A DNA stretch of 9,018 bases. Origin: Nitrospirota bacterium. GTDB lineage: Bacteria > Nitrospirota > JACRHJ01. Position numbers and translations under genes: made by a program. Below the pieces are notes generated by a model. It did not search any database and had not been told where the DNA came from. It worked only from the letters and a program-made list of their open reading frames with translations. Location: the NCBI GenBank assembly GCA_021815285.1, contig JAKAHE010000079.1, positions 1 through 9,018 on the forward strand, written 5' to 3'. Below, piece by piece: positions 1 through 6,661 of this stretch (position 1 is its first letter; the number at the start of each line of letters is the position of its first letter).

Positions 1-1126
1 TATCGAAATGAGACCTCGACGCCTGGCTTCCAAGTTCCAGCATCTCGCCCAGGATTGCGAACTTTCTCCCGCCCTTAATCGCCGCGAGCGCGCTTATCGC
101 CGCGGCCATGGAGGCCGGGTTTGCGTTGTAGGCGTCGTTTATCACCCTTACTCCGTCGATTGTCTCCTCCTGCATCCGCATCTTCGCCGGACGGCAGGAG
201 GAAAGCCCTTCCTTTATCTCGTCGATCGTCATGCCGAGCGCGTAGGCCGCCGAGGCCGCGGCCAGCGCGTTATATACATTGTGCGAGCCGATAAAGTTCA
301 GTTTTATCGCGGCGGACATGCCCGGCAGCTTCAGCCGGAACGACACCTCGCCGGCGTTCTCGGCAATATCCGATGCGGATACTGCGGCGCCGCTTCCAAG
401 CCCGAAGGACACCGTCTTTCCCTTGAACCGGGACGGCAGGGCCTTCAAGTGCGGGTCGTCCGCGTTCAATATCGCCGTGCCTTCCGGCGACAGGGAGGCA
501 ATAAGTTCTGATTTTGCCTTCGCCACACCTTCGAGGTCTCCCAGGACGTCGAGATGGGCCGGGCCGATGTTCGTTATCACCCCCGTCCCGGGAACCGCTA
601 TTTCGGCAAGCCTGGCAATCTCACCCAGCGCGCTCATGCCCATTTCCACTACCGCAGCCCAATGTTCGTCCTTTAGCCTCAGGAGCGTAAGCGGGACGCC
701 GATGTGGTTGTTTAAATTCCCGTCGGTCTTGAGAACCGGGCCGCGCAGCGCGAGTATCGACGCGAGCATTTCCTTGGTGGTGGTCTTTCCGTTGGTTCCG
801 GTAATGCCTACAAGCGGCATGTCAATCCTCGTCATCCTTACCGAATGAGCAAGGTCCTGCAAAGCGCGCAGGGTGTCCGGGACTTCTATCAGGGTCATAC
901 CGGGATGATTTATATCCTTGCCTTTTTCGACAAGCGCGCCCGCCGCGCCGGATCCCGCAGCCTGCCCTATGAAGTCATGGCCGTCGAAGCGTTCGCCGGA
1001 GAGCGGGACGAAAAGCTCGCCCGTCTTTATGCTCCTGCTGTCGGTAGATACGCCGGAAAACGCGGACTCGCCCTCCTGTATGAGCCTGCCGCCCGTCGCA
1101 ACTATTATTCTCTCCAGGTTAATCAC
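1..1126 (-). CDS. murF: UDP-N-acetylmuramoyl-tripeptide--D-alanyl-D-alanine ligase MurF (C-terminus off window)
   Basis: Cytoplasmic ATP-dependent ligase that adds D-Ala-D-Ala to UDP-MurNAc-tripeptide, the last cytoplasmic step of the stem peptide. I translated 375 codons from a GTG at 1126-1124 to the window edge; the family is about 450-470 residues, so roughly the last 75-95 are missing. Visible marks are the P-loop GITGTNGKTTT (107-117), DGNLNNHIGVP (135-145), EMGMS followed by GEI (161-170), NIGPAHLD (186-193), NADDP (221-225), SHNVYN (281-286) and DAYNANPASM (331-340), in normal Mur-ligase order. The GTG overlaps the murE stop as GTGA, and GAGGAA lies about 6 bases upstream. This start gives a normal N-terminus and implies coupling to murE translation. 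No internal stop or frameshift is seen. Confidence 0.95.
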   Translation of the reverse strand, partial: MINLERIIVATGGRLIQEGESAFSGVSTDSRSIKTGELFVPLSGERFDGHDFIGQAAGSGAAGALVEKGKDINHPGMTLIEVPDTLRALQDLAHSVRMTRIDMPLVGITGTNGKTTTKEMLASILALRGPVLKTDGNLNNHIGVPLTLLRLKDEHWAAVVEMGMSALGEIARLAEIAVPGTGVITNIGPAHLDVLGDLEGVAKAKSELIASLSPEGTAILNADDPHLKALPSRFKGKTVSFGLGSGAAVSASDIAENAGEVSFRLKLPGMSAAIKLNFIGSHNVYNALAAASAAYALGMTIDEIKEGLSSCRPAKMRMQEETIDGVRVINDAYNANPASMAAAISALAAIKGGRKFAILGEMLELGSQASRSHFD

Positions 1127-2598
1127 GCGCTCTTCCTCGCAAGCATCGCCGCGGCTGCCGCTTCACGGTCGTCGAAATGATGTTTCGTCGTCCCGATTAT
1201 CTGGTAGTCCTCGTGCCCTTTCCCGGCGATGAGTATGGTGTCTCCGCCACGCGCGGCCCCGACGGCAAAGGATATGGCCTGCGCCCTGTCCGGGTATACA
1301 AAGTAGCCCGAACCCTTAGCTTTAGAACCTTCCGCCGCGATGCCTCTCTCCGCGTCCTCGAGTATCTTGGCCGGGTCTTCCGTGCGCGGGTTGTCCGATG
1401 TCAGGACGACAACGTCCGCAAGCTTCGCGGCGACATGCCCCATCTTCGGCCTTTTCGTCCTGTCCCTGTCCCCGCCGCAACCGAATACGACTATCAGCCG
1501 CCCGCCTGAGAGCTCCCGCGCCGCCGTCAGCGCTCTTGCCAGCGCGTCCTCCGTGTGCGCGTAGTCCACGAGCACCGTAAAGTTCTGGCCGCCTTCCACG
1601 CGCTCAAGACGTCCCGGCACGTCCTCAGCCCTTGCCAGCCCGCCGGATATTTCGTCCATGTCCATCCCGAGCGCCACGCCCGCGCCCGCGGCGGAAAGCA
1701 GGTTATAGAGGTTATGCCTGCCCACAAGGCGGGACTTTATTTTCGGATCACCCGCCGGGGTGATCAGCGTAAAAGACGTCCCGGAGGACGATATTTCGAT
1801 GTCTTCCGCGGACACGTCCGCCCTGGACGAAACTCCGTATGTGATGACTTCGCCCAGGGCCGATTTTTTCAGTTCCGCGCCCTTCGGGTCGTCGATATTT
1901 ATTACATTAATTCCCGAAAAAATTGTGAAGAACGACTTTTTGACCTCGAAATATTCCTACATGGTGCCGTGAAAGTCCAGGTGGTCCTGCGTGAAGTTGG
2001 TGAACACCTTCACCTTGAAATCGCATCCCGCGATTCTTTTGAGCGCGACGGCATGAGACGACACTTCCATGACCGCGGACTTAGCCCCCCCGCTCGCCAT
2101 CTCGAAAAGCAGCGCCTGGAGGTCCGCCGATTCCGGGGTCGTGTTCGGCGCCGGAAACTTTTTCCCGCCGTACTCATAGGATATGGTGCCTATAAGCCCC
2201 GGCTCGGAGCCTTTCGTCCGCAACACCGAACGGACGAGGTATGAGGTCGTCGTCTTTCCGTTCGTGCCGGTTATGCCGACAAGGTCGAGCCTGCCCGAGG
2301 GGTGGCCGTAAAAATTGGCCGCAGCAAGCGCCATCGCAAGCCTTGAATCAGGCGCCTTTACGAAAGACACGCCGGAAGGCATCGGGCCTTCGTAGCTCTC
2401 GAACAGGACGGCGGACGCCCCGTTTTTTATCGCGCCCGGAATAAACTTCGCGCCGTCGGATTTGAGTCCCTTCACGGCGCAGAAAAGCGAACCGGGAGAG
2501 ACCCTGCGCGAATCGTACTGAACCGAGGAAATCTCGACGTCCGCATCTCCCCGGAGCGTCTCCCCGCCGATTCCCGCCATCACTTCGCTCAACTTCAT
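1123..2598 (-). pseudogene. murE: UDP-N-acetylmuramoyl-L-alanyl-D-glutamate--2,6-diaminopimelate ligase MurE, interrupted by one in-frame TAG
   Basis: Cytoplasmic Mur ligase adding the third stem-peptide residue; normally essential. The frame holds 491 codons from ATG 2598 to TGA 1123, a normal family length, but codon 214 is TAG. Before it lie the P-loop GITGTNGKTTT (108-118), NTTPES (152-157), MEVSSHA (177-183) and DHLDFHGTM (205-213). After it the same frame continues with EYFEVKK (215-221), NIDDPKG, VGRHNLYN (292-299), DYAHTEDA (345-352), FGCGGDRDRTKRP (372-384) and DNPRTEDP (402-409). DNPR is the meso-diaminopimelate recognition motif. Lys220 matches the carbamylated lysine of E. coli MurE (seven residues after the Met), so the 213-residue product would lack it, half the ATPase domain and the whole C-terminal domain. 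Nothing else in the gene is degraded, which favours a recent single-base change or a sequence error. The ATG abuts the ftsI TAA, with GGGGAG just upstream. Confidence 0.93.
1957..1959 (-). other. In-frame amber (TAG) codon 214 of murE
   Basis: Codons around the site read CAC GGC ACC ATG TAG GAA TAT TTC GAG (His-Gly-Thr-Met-stop-Glu-Tyr-Phe-Glu). MurE homologues usually have Glu or a similar residue at this place (M-E-x-Y), so GAG to TAG is the simplest single-base explanation. The frame is open for 213 codons before and 277 codons after. TAG is also the natural terminator of hflX in this window, which argues against general reassignment of TAG. Confidence 0.95.
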
Positions 2599-4359
2599 TT
2601 ATCTCCCCACCGTAATCGTCTGGCTCGGCAGGCGCGTAGGCACTTTCATGTACGTAAGCGCCTGCTCCACTATGCTCTTGAACGCCGGGGCCGCGACCGT
2701 CCCGCCGTAATATGCCCCGCCATGCGGCTCGTTTAAGACGACTATGGCGGAGATTTTCGGGTTGTCCGCCGGGCAGAAACCCACGAACGAACTGTAGTAT
2801 TTCGTCTTCGAATATCTCCCGAGGGCGCGCTCGAATTTCTGGGCCGTGCCCGTCTTGCCCGCCACCTGGTAGCCCTTTATGTTTGCCTCGACAGCCGTAC
2901 CGCCGTCCTCGACGACGGTCGTCAGGATATTCCTGAGCGTTACCGCCGTCGCCGTGGATATGACCTGCCGCTCCCTCTGGGGTTTCCTGCTCATGATTAT
3001 CGAGCCGTCGGCCCCACGGATTTCGGACACGACATAGGGCTTCATGTAATATCCGCCGTTGGCGACGCAGTTCATGGCGGTAAGCATCTGGAGCGGCGTT
3101 ACGCCCACCTCCTGGCCTATGGCCACGGAGGCGACCGAAAGGCCGGACCAATCTTTGAGGTCCCGAAGCTCGCCCGCCGCCTCTCCGGGCAGGTCAACGC
3201 CCGTCTTCCGGCCAAACCCGAAGGCCCTGGCATACCTGTACAGCCTTTTTGCCCCAAGCCTCAGCGCGACCTTTATCGTCCCGACGTTGTTGCTTTTCTG
3301 TATGACCTCCTGGAACGTGAGCCGTCCGCCCTCGTTGTCCGCGCTGTGGATAATCGTCCCGTCTACGTCGAGCTCTCCCTTCCCGCAGTCGATTATGTCA
3401 GACGGCCTTACGACTCCCTGCTCCAGCGCCGCCGAGGCGGTGACAATCTTGAACGTGGAGCCGGGCTCGTAGAGGTCGGAAACCGCCCGGTTCTTCCATG
3501 TCCATGCCGGGTAGCGCGGCCCGTCGTTGGGATTGAAGCACGGCCTGTTGGCCATCGCAAGTATCTCTCCAGTATTCGGATTCATGACGATGGCGCTGGC
3601 GGACAGAGGTCTGTATTTCTCCATTATCCTGTCGAGAGCCTTCTCCGCCATGTACTGCACCCTCTCGTTTATGGTAAGTATTATGTCGCAGCCGGCCCTG
3701 GGCGAGTTCTTGCCCTCGCTAACGGTAAGGACCTCCCGGCCCCTGCCGTCCCGCTCGACAATCGCCTCTCCCGGCAAACCTCCTATGTATTTCTCATACC
3801 CCTGTTCAAGGCCGTCGAGGCCCTTTCCGTCCGTTCCGGTAAACCCTATGACGTTGGCCGCCAGGTCTTTTTCGGGGTAGTATCTGCGGCTGTCGTACAG
3901 CCAGCCCAGCACCCCGTCCATGTCGCCGTCCGTCTTTATCTTCGGCTGGACGTCCGGCGATACCTGCCTTGCCAGCCATACGAACTTCTTGTCGCCCTCG
4001 AGCTTTTTCTCGATGGCCGCCCTGCTCTGGCCGAGGATGGGCGCTATTGCCGCCGCCACTTCCCCGGGGTTGTGCGCGTTGGCCGGGACGCCGTACAGCG
4101 AATCCGCCTCGACGCTTACCGCAAGTTCCGCCCCGGTACTGTCGTATATCGTCCCGCGCTTCGGCGGGAGGTAAACGACTTCCTGCTGCTGCCTGAGCGC
4201 CTTTCTCGCAAGAAAACTCTTATCTATGACCTGGAGGTAGAAGAGCTTTGCGATCACCCCCATGTAACCTATGGCGAGAAGGGCCACTACAATCTTCACC
4301 CGCCTCTTCTGGCCGGGAGTCGCCTCCGCGGCCCCGGTGGATTCCGGCCTGCCATGCAT
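2599..4359 (-). CDS. ftsI: Septal peptidoglycan transpeptidase FtsI (PBP3, class B PBP)
   Basis: Inner-membrane D,D-transpeptidase that cross-links septal peptidoglycan in the divisome with FtsW and the FtsQLB complex. It has 586 residues, normal for the family. Layout: a short cytoplasmic tail with basic KRR before the membrane; one membrane segment at about 22-42; the PBP dimerisation domain starting near PPKRGTIYDSTG (65-76); then the transpeptidase domain with STFK (catalytic Ser301), SNN (356-358) and KTGTAQK (502-508). GIGQ-like AIGQEVGVTPLQ (413-424) is also present. There is no C-terminal PASTA domain, so it is not a SpoVD or Gram-positive type. I chose the ATG at 4359 because it overlaps the ftsL TGA by one base (TGATG), has GGGGA upstream and gives the usual N-terminus; the frame is open further upstream but only as a shadow of ftsL. 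Confidence 0.96.
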   Translation of the reverse strand: MHGRPESTGAAEATPGQKRRVKIVVALLAIGYMGVIAKLFYLQVIDKSFLARKALRQQQEVVYLPPKRGTIYDSTGAELAVSVEADSLYGVPANAHNPGEVAAAIAPILGQSRAAIEKKLEGDKKFVWLARQVSPDVQPKIKTDGDMDGVLGWLYDSRRYYPEKDLAANVIGFTGTDGKGLDGLEQGYEKYIGGLPGEAIVERDGRGREVLTVSEGKNSPRAGCDIILTINERVQYMAEKALDRIMEKYRPLSASAIVMNPNTGEILAMANRPCFNPNDGPRYPAWTWKNRAVSDLYEPGSTFKIVTASAALEQGVVRPSDIIDCGKGELDVDGTIIHSADNEGGRLTFQEVIQKSNNVGTIKVALRLGAKRLYRYARAFGFGRKTGVDLPGEAAGELRDLKDWSGLSVASVAIGQEVGVTPLQMLTAMNCVANGGYYMKPYVVSEIRGADGSIIMSRKPQRERQVISTATAVTLRNILTTVVEDGGTAVEANIKGYQVAGKTGTAQKFERALGRYSKTKYYSSFVGFCPADNPKISAIVVLNEPHGGAYYGGTVAAPAFKSIVEQALTYMKVPTRLPSQTITVGR

Positions 4360-4763
4360 CAGGTCTTCCCCGGCAGCGCCTTTTCCGCGGCGGCGGAAGC
4401 CGCATCGGACGCGGGGGGCCGGGTGGCGTGGGCAGGTGTCGCGGCCTTCTCTACCAGCACAATCTGCCCGGTCTTCGGGACATGCATCCCTATGTCCTTG
4501 TCCGCTATGCTCTCTATCCTCGCAGGAGAGGCGAGGGTGGAGCTTTCCACCTGGAGGTCCTTGTTCTCCCTCAGAAGGCCGGCCTTCTCCCTTTTCAGGG
4601 CCTCGATCTGATAGCCGACCTTTATCACCTGGGTCCTCTGCCATACATAAACTATGCAGAAGGCGGCAAACGCGAAGACCGCGGCGAAGACGCCAAGCCT
4701 TTTTACGAGGCGCGCCTTCTTAATCCTTAAGCTCGACAGCCGTGACAGCGAGTGTTCCAGCAT
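4359..4763 (-). CDS. ftsL: Cell division protein FtsL
   Basis: Small bitopic divisome protein that forms the FtsQLB complex controlling FtsW/FtsI. It has 134 residues: a basic cytoplasmic tail (1-22, with RIKKARLVKR), one hydrophobic membrane segment at about 23-41, then a heptad-like periplasmic coiled coil (about 43-78, with EALKREKAGLLRENKDLQVE). After that comes the IADKDIGM segment (86-93) typical of FtsL/FtsB-like proteins. The last 25 or so residues are an Ala/Pro-rich low-complexity tail that may be disordered. FtsL diverges strongly in sequence, so the call rests on size, topology and position between rsmH and ftsI. Its ATG directly follows the rsmH TGA with no gap, and its stop shares one base with the ftsI start. 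FtsB is an alternative by shape, but the gene order favours FtsL. Confidence 0.88.
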   Translation of the reverse strand: MLEHSLSRLSSLRIKKARLVKRLGVFAAVFAFAAFCIVYVWQRTQVIKVGYQIEALKREKAGLLRENKDLQVESSTLASPARIESIADKDIGMHVPKTGQIVLVEKAATPAHATRPPASDAASAAAEKALPGKT

Positions 4764-5711
4764 TCAGATTCTCTCAGCCGCGCGAAGTTTCGCGCTCCTC
4801 GCGCTCGGGTTTGATTTTATCTCCTCTTCCGAAGGCAAAACAGGCTTCGGAGTGAGTATTTTAAGATACGGCTTCTTCCCGCATACGCACTCCGGAAAAT
4901 CCGGAGGGCACGTGCACGGCCTCGCCCCGGCCCTGAAAGCGTCCTTGACCAGCCTGTCTTCCAGGGAATGATACGATATGACTACGGCCCGTCCGCCGGT
5001 TTTCAGCATGGTTATCATCTCCGGAAGTGCGGACTCGAGCGCGTCGAGCTCCCCGTTTACGGCAATTCGAAGCGCCTGGAATGTCCTCGTCGCCGGGTGA
5101 GTTTTCGGCGGCCAGGCCCCCCTCGGTATGGAGTCCTCCACGGCGCGGGCCAGGAGACGGGTGGTGTCAATTCTTTTTTCTTTACGCCGCTCGACAACCG
5201 TCCGCGCTATTTTTTTCGCCCAGCGCTCCTCGCCGTATTCAAATATTATCCGCGAAAGCTCGTTCTCCGGGAGGTTGTTCACCAGTTCTGCGGCGCTCTC
5301 GCCCCGGCTTCTGTCCATGCGCATGTCGAGCGGCGCGTCGGAGGAAAAGCCGAAGCCCCGCTCGGGTGTTTTAAGCTGAAGCGTGGATACGCCGAGGTCC
5401 ATGATAAAACCGTCAAGCATGTTATAGCCCTGCCGCCTTATCAAATCTCCGGCCTCCCGGAAGTCCGCCTTGAGAACGGCCAGTCTCTCGCCGTATTTTT
5501 CGAGCGATGCTTTCGCCCTGGTTATAGCCTCGCTGTCCTTGTCTATGCCGATAAGCCTCCCGGCGTCTATTCTCTTCAGTATCTCTTCCGCATGACCGCC
5601 AAGCCCAAGGGTGAGGTCGGCGTAGATTCCGTCCGCCCTGACGTTCAGAAAATCGACCGACTCCTCAAGCAATACCGGGACGTGAATTCTTTCGCCGTCC
5701 GTCCCGCTCAT
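4764..5711 (-). CDS. rsmH: 16S rRNA (cytosine(1402)-N(4))-methyltransferase RsmH (MraW)
   Basis: SAM-dependent methyltransferase that N4-methylates C1402 in the P-site region of 16S rRNA. It has 315 residues, normal for the family. Motifs in order: HVPVLLEES (10-18), the SAM-binding loop DLTLGLGGHAEEIL (32-45), IDKDSEA (56-62), MDLGVST (104-110), ERGFGF (117-122) with PLDMRMD (127-133), ELVNNLPE (142-149), YGEERWAKKIA (159-169), HPATRTFQALRIAVNGEL (205-222) and SYHSLEDRLVK (246-256). A CxC...CxC cluster (Cys266, 268, 275, 277) near the C-terminus is common in this family. I chose ATG 5711 because it forms an ATGA overlap with the mraZ stop and starts just before the conserved HVPVLL; the frame stays open upstream, but only opposite mraZ coding sequence in another frame. 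Confidence 0.97.
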   Translation of the reverse strand: MSGTDGERIHVPVLLEESVDFLNVRADGIYADLTLGLGGHAEEILKRIDAGRLIGIDKDSEAITRAKASLEKYGERLAVLKADFREAGDLIRRQGYNMLDGFIMDLGVSTLQLKTPERGFGFSSDAPLDMRMDRSRGESAAELVNNLPENELSRIIFEYGEERWAKKIARTVVERRKEKRIDTTRLLARAVEDSIPRGAWPPKTHPATRTFQALRIAVNGELDALESALPEMITMLKTGGRAVVISYHSLEDRLVKDAFRAGARPCTCPPDFPECVCGKKPYLKILTPKPVLPSEEEIKSNPSARSAKLRAAERI

Positions 5712-6163
5712 AATCCATACGCCGCCATGGCATTCATTACCGCCTTTCCGTCCTCCTCCGGGTTCTCCCTCTTCCAGGTCTCGGCGTCCCAGAACTCCAT
5801 GCGGTTTGAAAGCCCGATTATTATCACCTCGCGGCCAAGGCCCGCATACGCCTTCAGCGCGGGCGGCACCAGCACGCGGCCCTGGCCGTCCAGCTCGCAG
5901 ACCTTCGCGGACGAGTAATAGGTGCGGAGATATTTCATTACCATCGGGTCGCTCTGGGGCAGGGAGTTTATTTTCTCGTCTATCTTCTGCCATTCCTCGA
6001 CGGGATATGCGACGATGCAGCGGTCGTAATGCTTCATCAGGACGAGCTTTTCGTCGTAGCGCTCGGAGAGGACTTCGCGGAAATCGGAGGGTATACTGAC
6101 GCGCCCCTTGTTGTCGAGGCTGTATGCGTGGTGCCCTATGAAGCGGTCGATAAGCGCGGCCAA
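5708..6163 (-). CDS. mraZ: Transcriptional regulator MraZ, TTG start
   Basis: DNA-binding protein of the SpoVT/AbrB-like double-barrel fold, first gene of the dcw cluster and known in E. coli to repress its own operon. It carries the two half-repeats with the DxxxGR signature: SLDNKGRVSIPSDFR (15-29) and ELDGQGRVLVPPALK (90-104). I chose the TTG at 6163-6161 because a perfect AGGAGG sits 6 bases upstream, the product is 151 residues as expected, and the protein then begins shortly before the conserved FIGHHAYSLD. The frame is open further back to a TTG at 6232, but the extra 23 residues match nothing typical and have no comparable ribosome binding site. The stop overlaps rsmH as ATGA. Three MraZ boxes lie in its own leader, consistent with autoregulation. 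Confidence 0.95.
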   Translation of the reverse strand: MAALIDRFIGHHAYSLDNKGRVSIPSDFREVLSERYDEKLVLMKHYDRCIVAYPVEEWQKIDEKINSLPQSDPMVMKYLRTYYSSAKVCELDGQGRVLVPPALKAYAGLGREVIIIGLSNRMEFWDAETWKRENPEEDGKAVMNAMAAYGL

Positions 6164-6169
6164 CCCGGC

Positions 6170-6175
6170 CCTCCT
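6170..6175 (-). promoter_or_regulatory. Ribosome binding site deciding the mraZ TTG start
   Basis: A full AGGAGG on the minus strand is followed by GCCGGG and then TTG, a spacing of 6. It is the strongest Shine-Dalgarno sequence in the cluster and may compensate for the weak TTG start codon. It fixes the mraZ start 69 bases downstream of the longest open frame. Confidence 0.85.
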
Positions 6176-6320
6176 GAAAACCTGCTTCAGGTCATTGAAC
6201 TCGCTCGCGGCGGATCCGTTCGCTCGTCCCAATGACCCTTTCGTCCTTACTTTTTTGCCAACGGGGGCGGGAAATCCACAGGCTGATTAACAGGAAAAAT
6301 CAAATCATTCTACAGTTATT

Positions 6321-6345
6321 TGCCACTTTCCCCCACTTTCTCCCA
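6321..6345 (-). promoter_or_regulatory. MraZ operator: three boxes at 10-bp spacing
   Basis: On the minus strand TGGGA (6345-6341), TGGGG (6335-6331) and the imperfect TGGCA (6325-6321) repeat every 10 bp, separated by GAAAG, GAAAG and followed by AATAA. E. coli MraZ binds direct TGGGN repeats with 5-base spacers, the same arrangement. The boxes start a few bases downstream of the predicted transcription start, so a bound MraZ oligomer would block promoter clearance. Autorepression is inferred from the family and site position. Confidence 0.85.
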
Positions 6346-6354
6346 CATGGGCTG

Positions 6355-6384
6355 AGTATACATGCCCGAATAAGGTATTGTCAA
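6355..6384 (-). promoter_or_regulatory. Main sigma70-type promoter of the dcw operon
   Basis: On the minus strand a perfect -35 TTGACA (6384-6379), an 18-base spacer and -10 TATACT (6360-6355). The predicted start is near 6348. It directs transcription into mraZ and, because all junctions overlap or abut, into the whole cluster. MraZ boxes lie immediately downstream. Confidence 0.8.
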
Positions 6385-6416
6385 GCGTAAAAATCCCCGC
6401 ATAACTTATTATTTTT

Positions 6417-6430
6417 AATTGTCAAAGAAC
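6417..6430 (-). promoter_or_regulatory. boxA-like element (rrn-type antitermination motif), tentative
   Basis: The minus strand reads GTTCTTTGACAATT. Taking the 12 bases CGTTCTTTGACA, 9 match the E. coli boxA TGCTCTTTAACA, and the motif resembles the CTTTGA core in many 16S rRNA leaders. It lies downstream of the second promoter candidate and upstream of the main mraZ promoter. It could instead simply be a -35-like TTGACA; function is inferred only. Confidence 0.35.
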
Positions 6431-6551
6431 GGATTTCGGGCGTCTTTTGGAGTGCAAAAAGCTGTATCTGGGAGATTGGGGTGTGCGGCGCTTCTGAACT
6501 TCCGGGAAAACTCCTTTGGACATCCGGGCCTGAAACTGCTCCAAGCTGGAG

Positions 6552-6580
6552 ATTTTATCAGCAAACGGCCCCGAAGTCAA
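6552..6580 (-). promoter_or_regulatory. Second upstream promoter candidate for mraZ
   Basis: On the minus strand TTGACT (6580-6575), a 17-base spacer and TAAAAT (6557-6552). Predicted start near 6545, giving a leader of about 380 bases to mraZ that would pass the boxA-like element and the main promoter. Good match to sigma70 consensus, but no gene evidence beyond sequence. Confidence 0.45.
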
Positions 6581-6600
6581 ACAGGAATAAGTCTTAAGGC

Positions 6601-6629
6601 TTGAAAAAACATATAAATTGGACTATACT
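6601..6629 (+). promoter_or_regulatory. Promoter of the 6662 gene
   Basis: TTGAAA (6601-6606), a 17-base spacer and TATACT (6624-6629) on the plus strand. The predicted start is near 6636, leaving a leader of about 26 bases that contains AGAGG at 6651-6655. Position directly before the only plus-strand gene supports it. Confidence 0.7.
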
Positions 6630-6661
6630 CGATTAAATTTTTTTAACAGAAGAGGTATGGA

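Larger units (their letters stand above)
6164..6661. other. Divergent regulatory region between mraZ and the 6662 gene
   Basis: About 500 bases with no gene I can support. It contains the mraZ ribosome binding site, MraZ boxes, the main mraZ promoter, a boxA-like element, a second minus-strand promoter candidate and the plus-strand promoter of the downstream gene, all listed separately. The leader from the main predicted start (about 6348) to the mraZ TTG is about 185 bases. I found no riboswitch I could name in it. The stretch 6431-6550 has no recognised content. Confidence 0.7.

Noticed and set aside
8..848. Plus-strand open frames opposite murF
   Set aside because: Translation of the minus strand gives unbroken MurF with all expected motifs; the plus frames are composition-driven shadows.
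1123..1815. A separate gene starting at the internal GTG 1815 (C-terminal half of MurE as its own protein)
   Set aside because: The conserved MurE sequence continues in the same frame between the TAG and this GTG, and the GTG has only a weak upstream purine stretch, so a split two-gene MurE is less likely than one interrupted gene.
1957..1959. TAG read as pyrrolysine or globally reassigned
   Set aside because: TAG terminates hflX at the expected family length, the other stops are TGA or TAA, and the site matches an ordinary Glu position in MurE rather than a special residue.
3346..4611. Long open frame (421 codons) on the plus strand opposite ftsI/ftsL
   Set aside because: It is antisense to confidently identified ftsI and ftsL, its product is Arg/Val/Pro-rich without recognisable motifs, and such frames are common opposite GC-rich genes.
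6161..6232. Longer MraZ starting at TTG 6232 (174 residues)
   Set aside because: The extra residues are not typical of MraZ and lack a good ribosome binding site, whereas TTG 6163 has AGGAGG at ideal spacing and gives the usual length.
6539..6558. Small hairpin CTCCA-AGC-TGGAG followed by ATTTTAT, as a terminator
   Set aside because: A 5-bp stem with an interrupted T stretch is too weak, there is no upstream plus-strand gene to terminate, and the T stretch is better read as the -10 of a minus-strand promoter.
6419..6604. Plus-strand 61-codon frame in the intergenic region
   Set aside because: It starts at TTG without a ribosome binding site, matches nothing I recognise, and overlaps predicted promoter elements on both strands.
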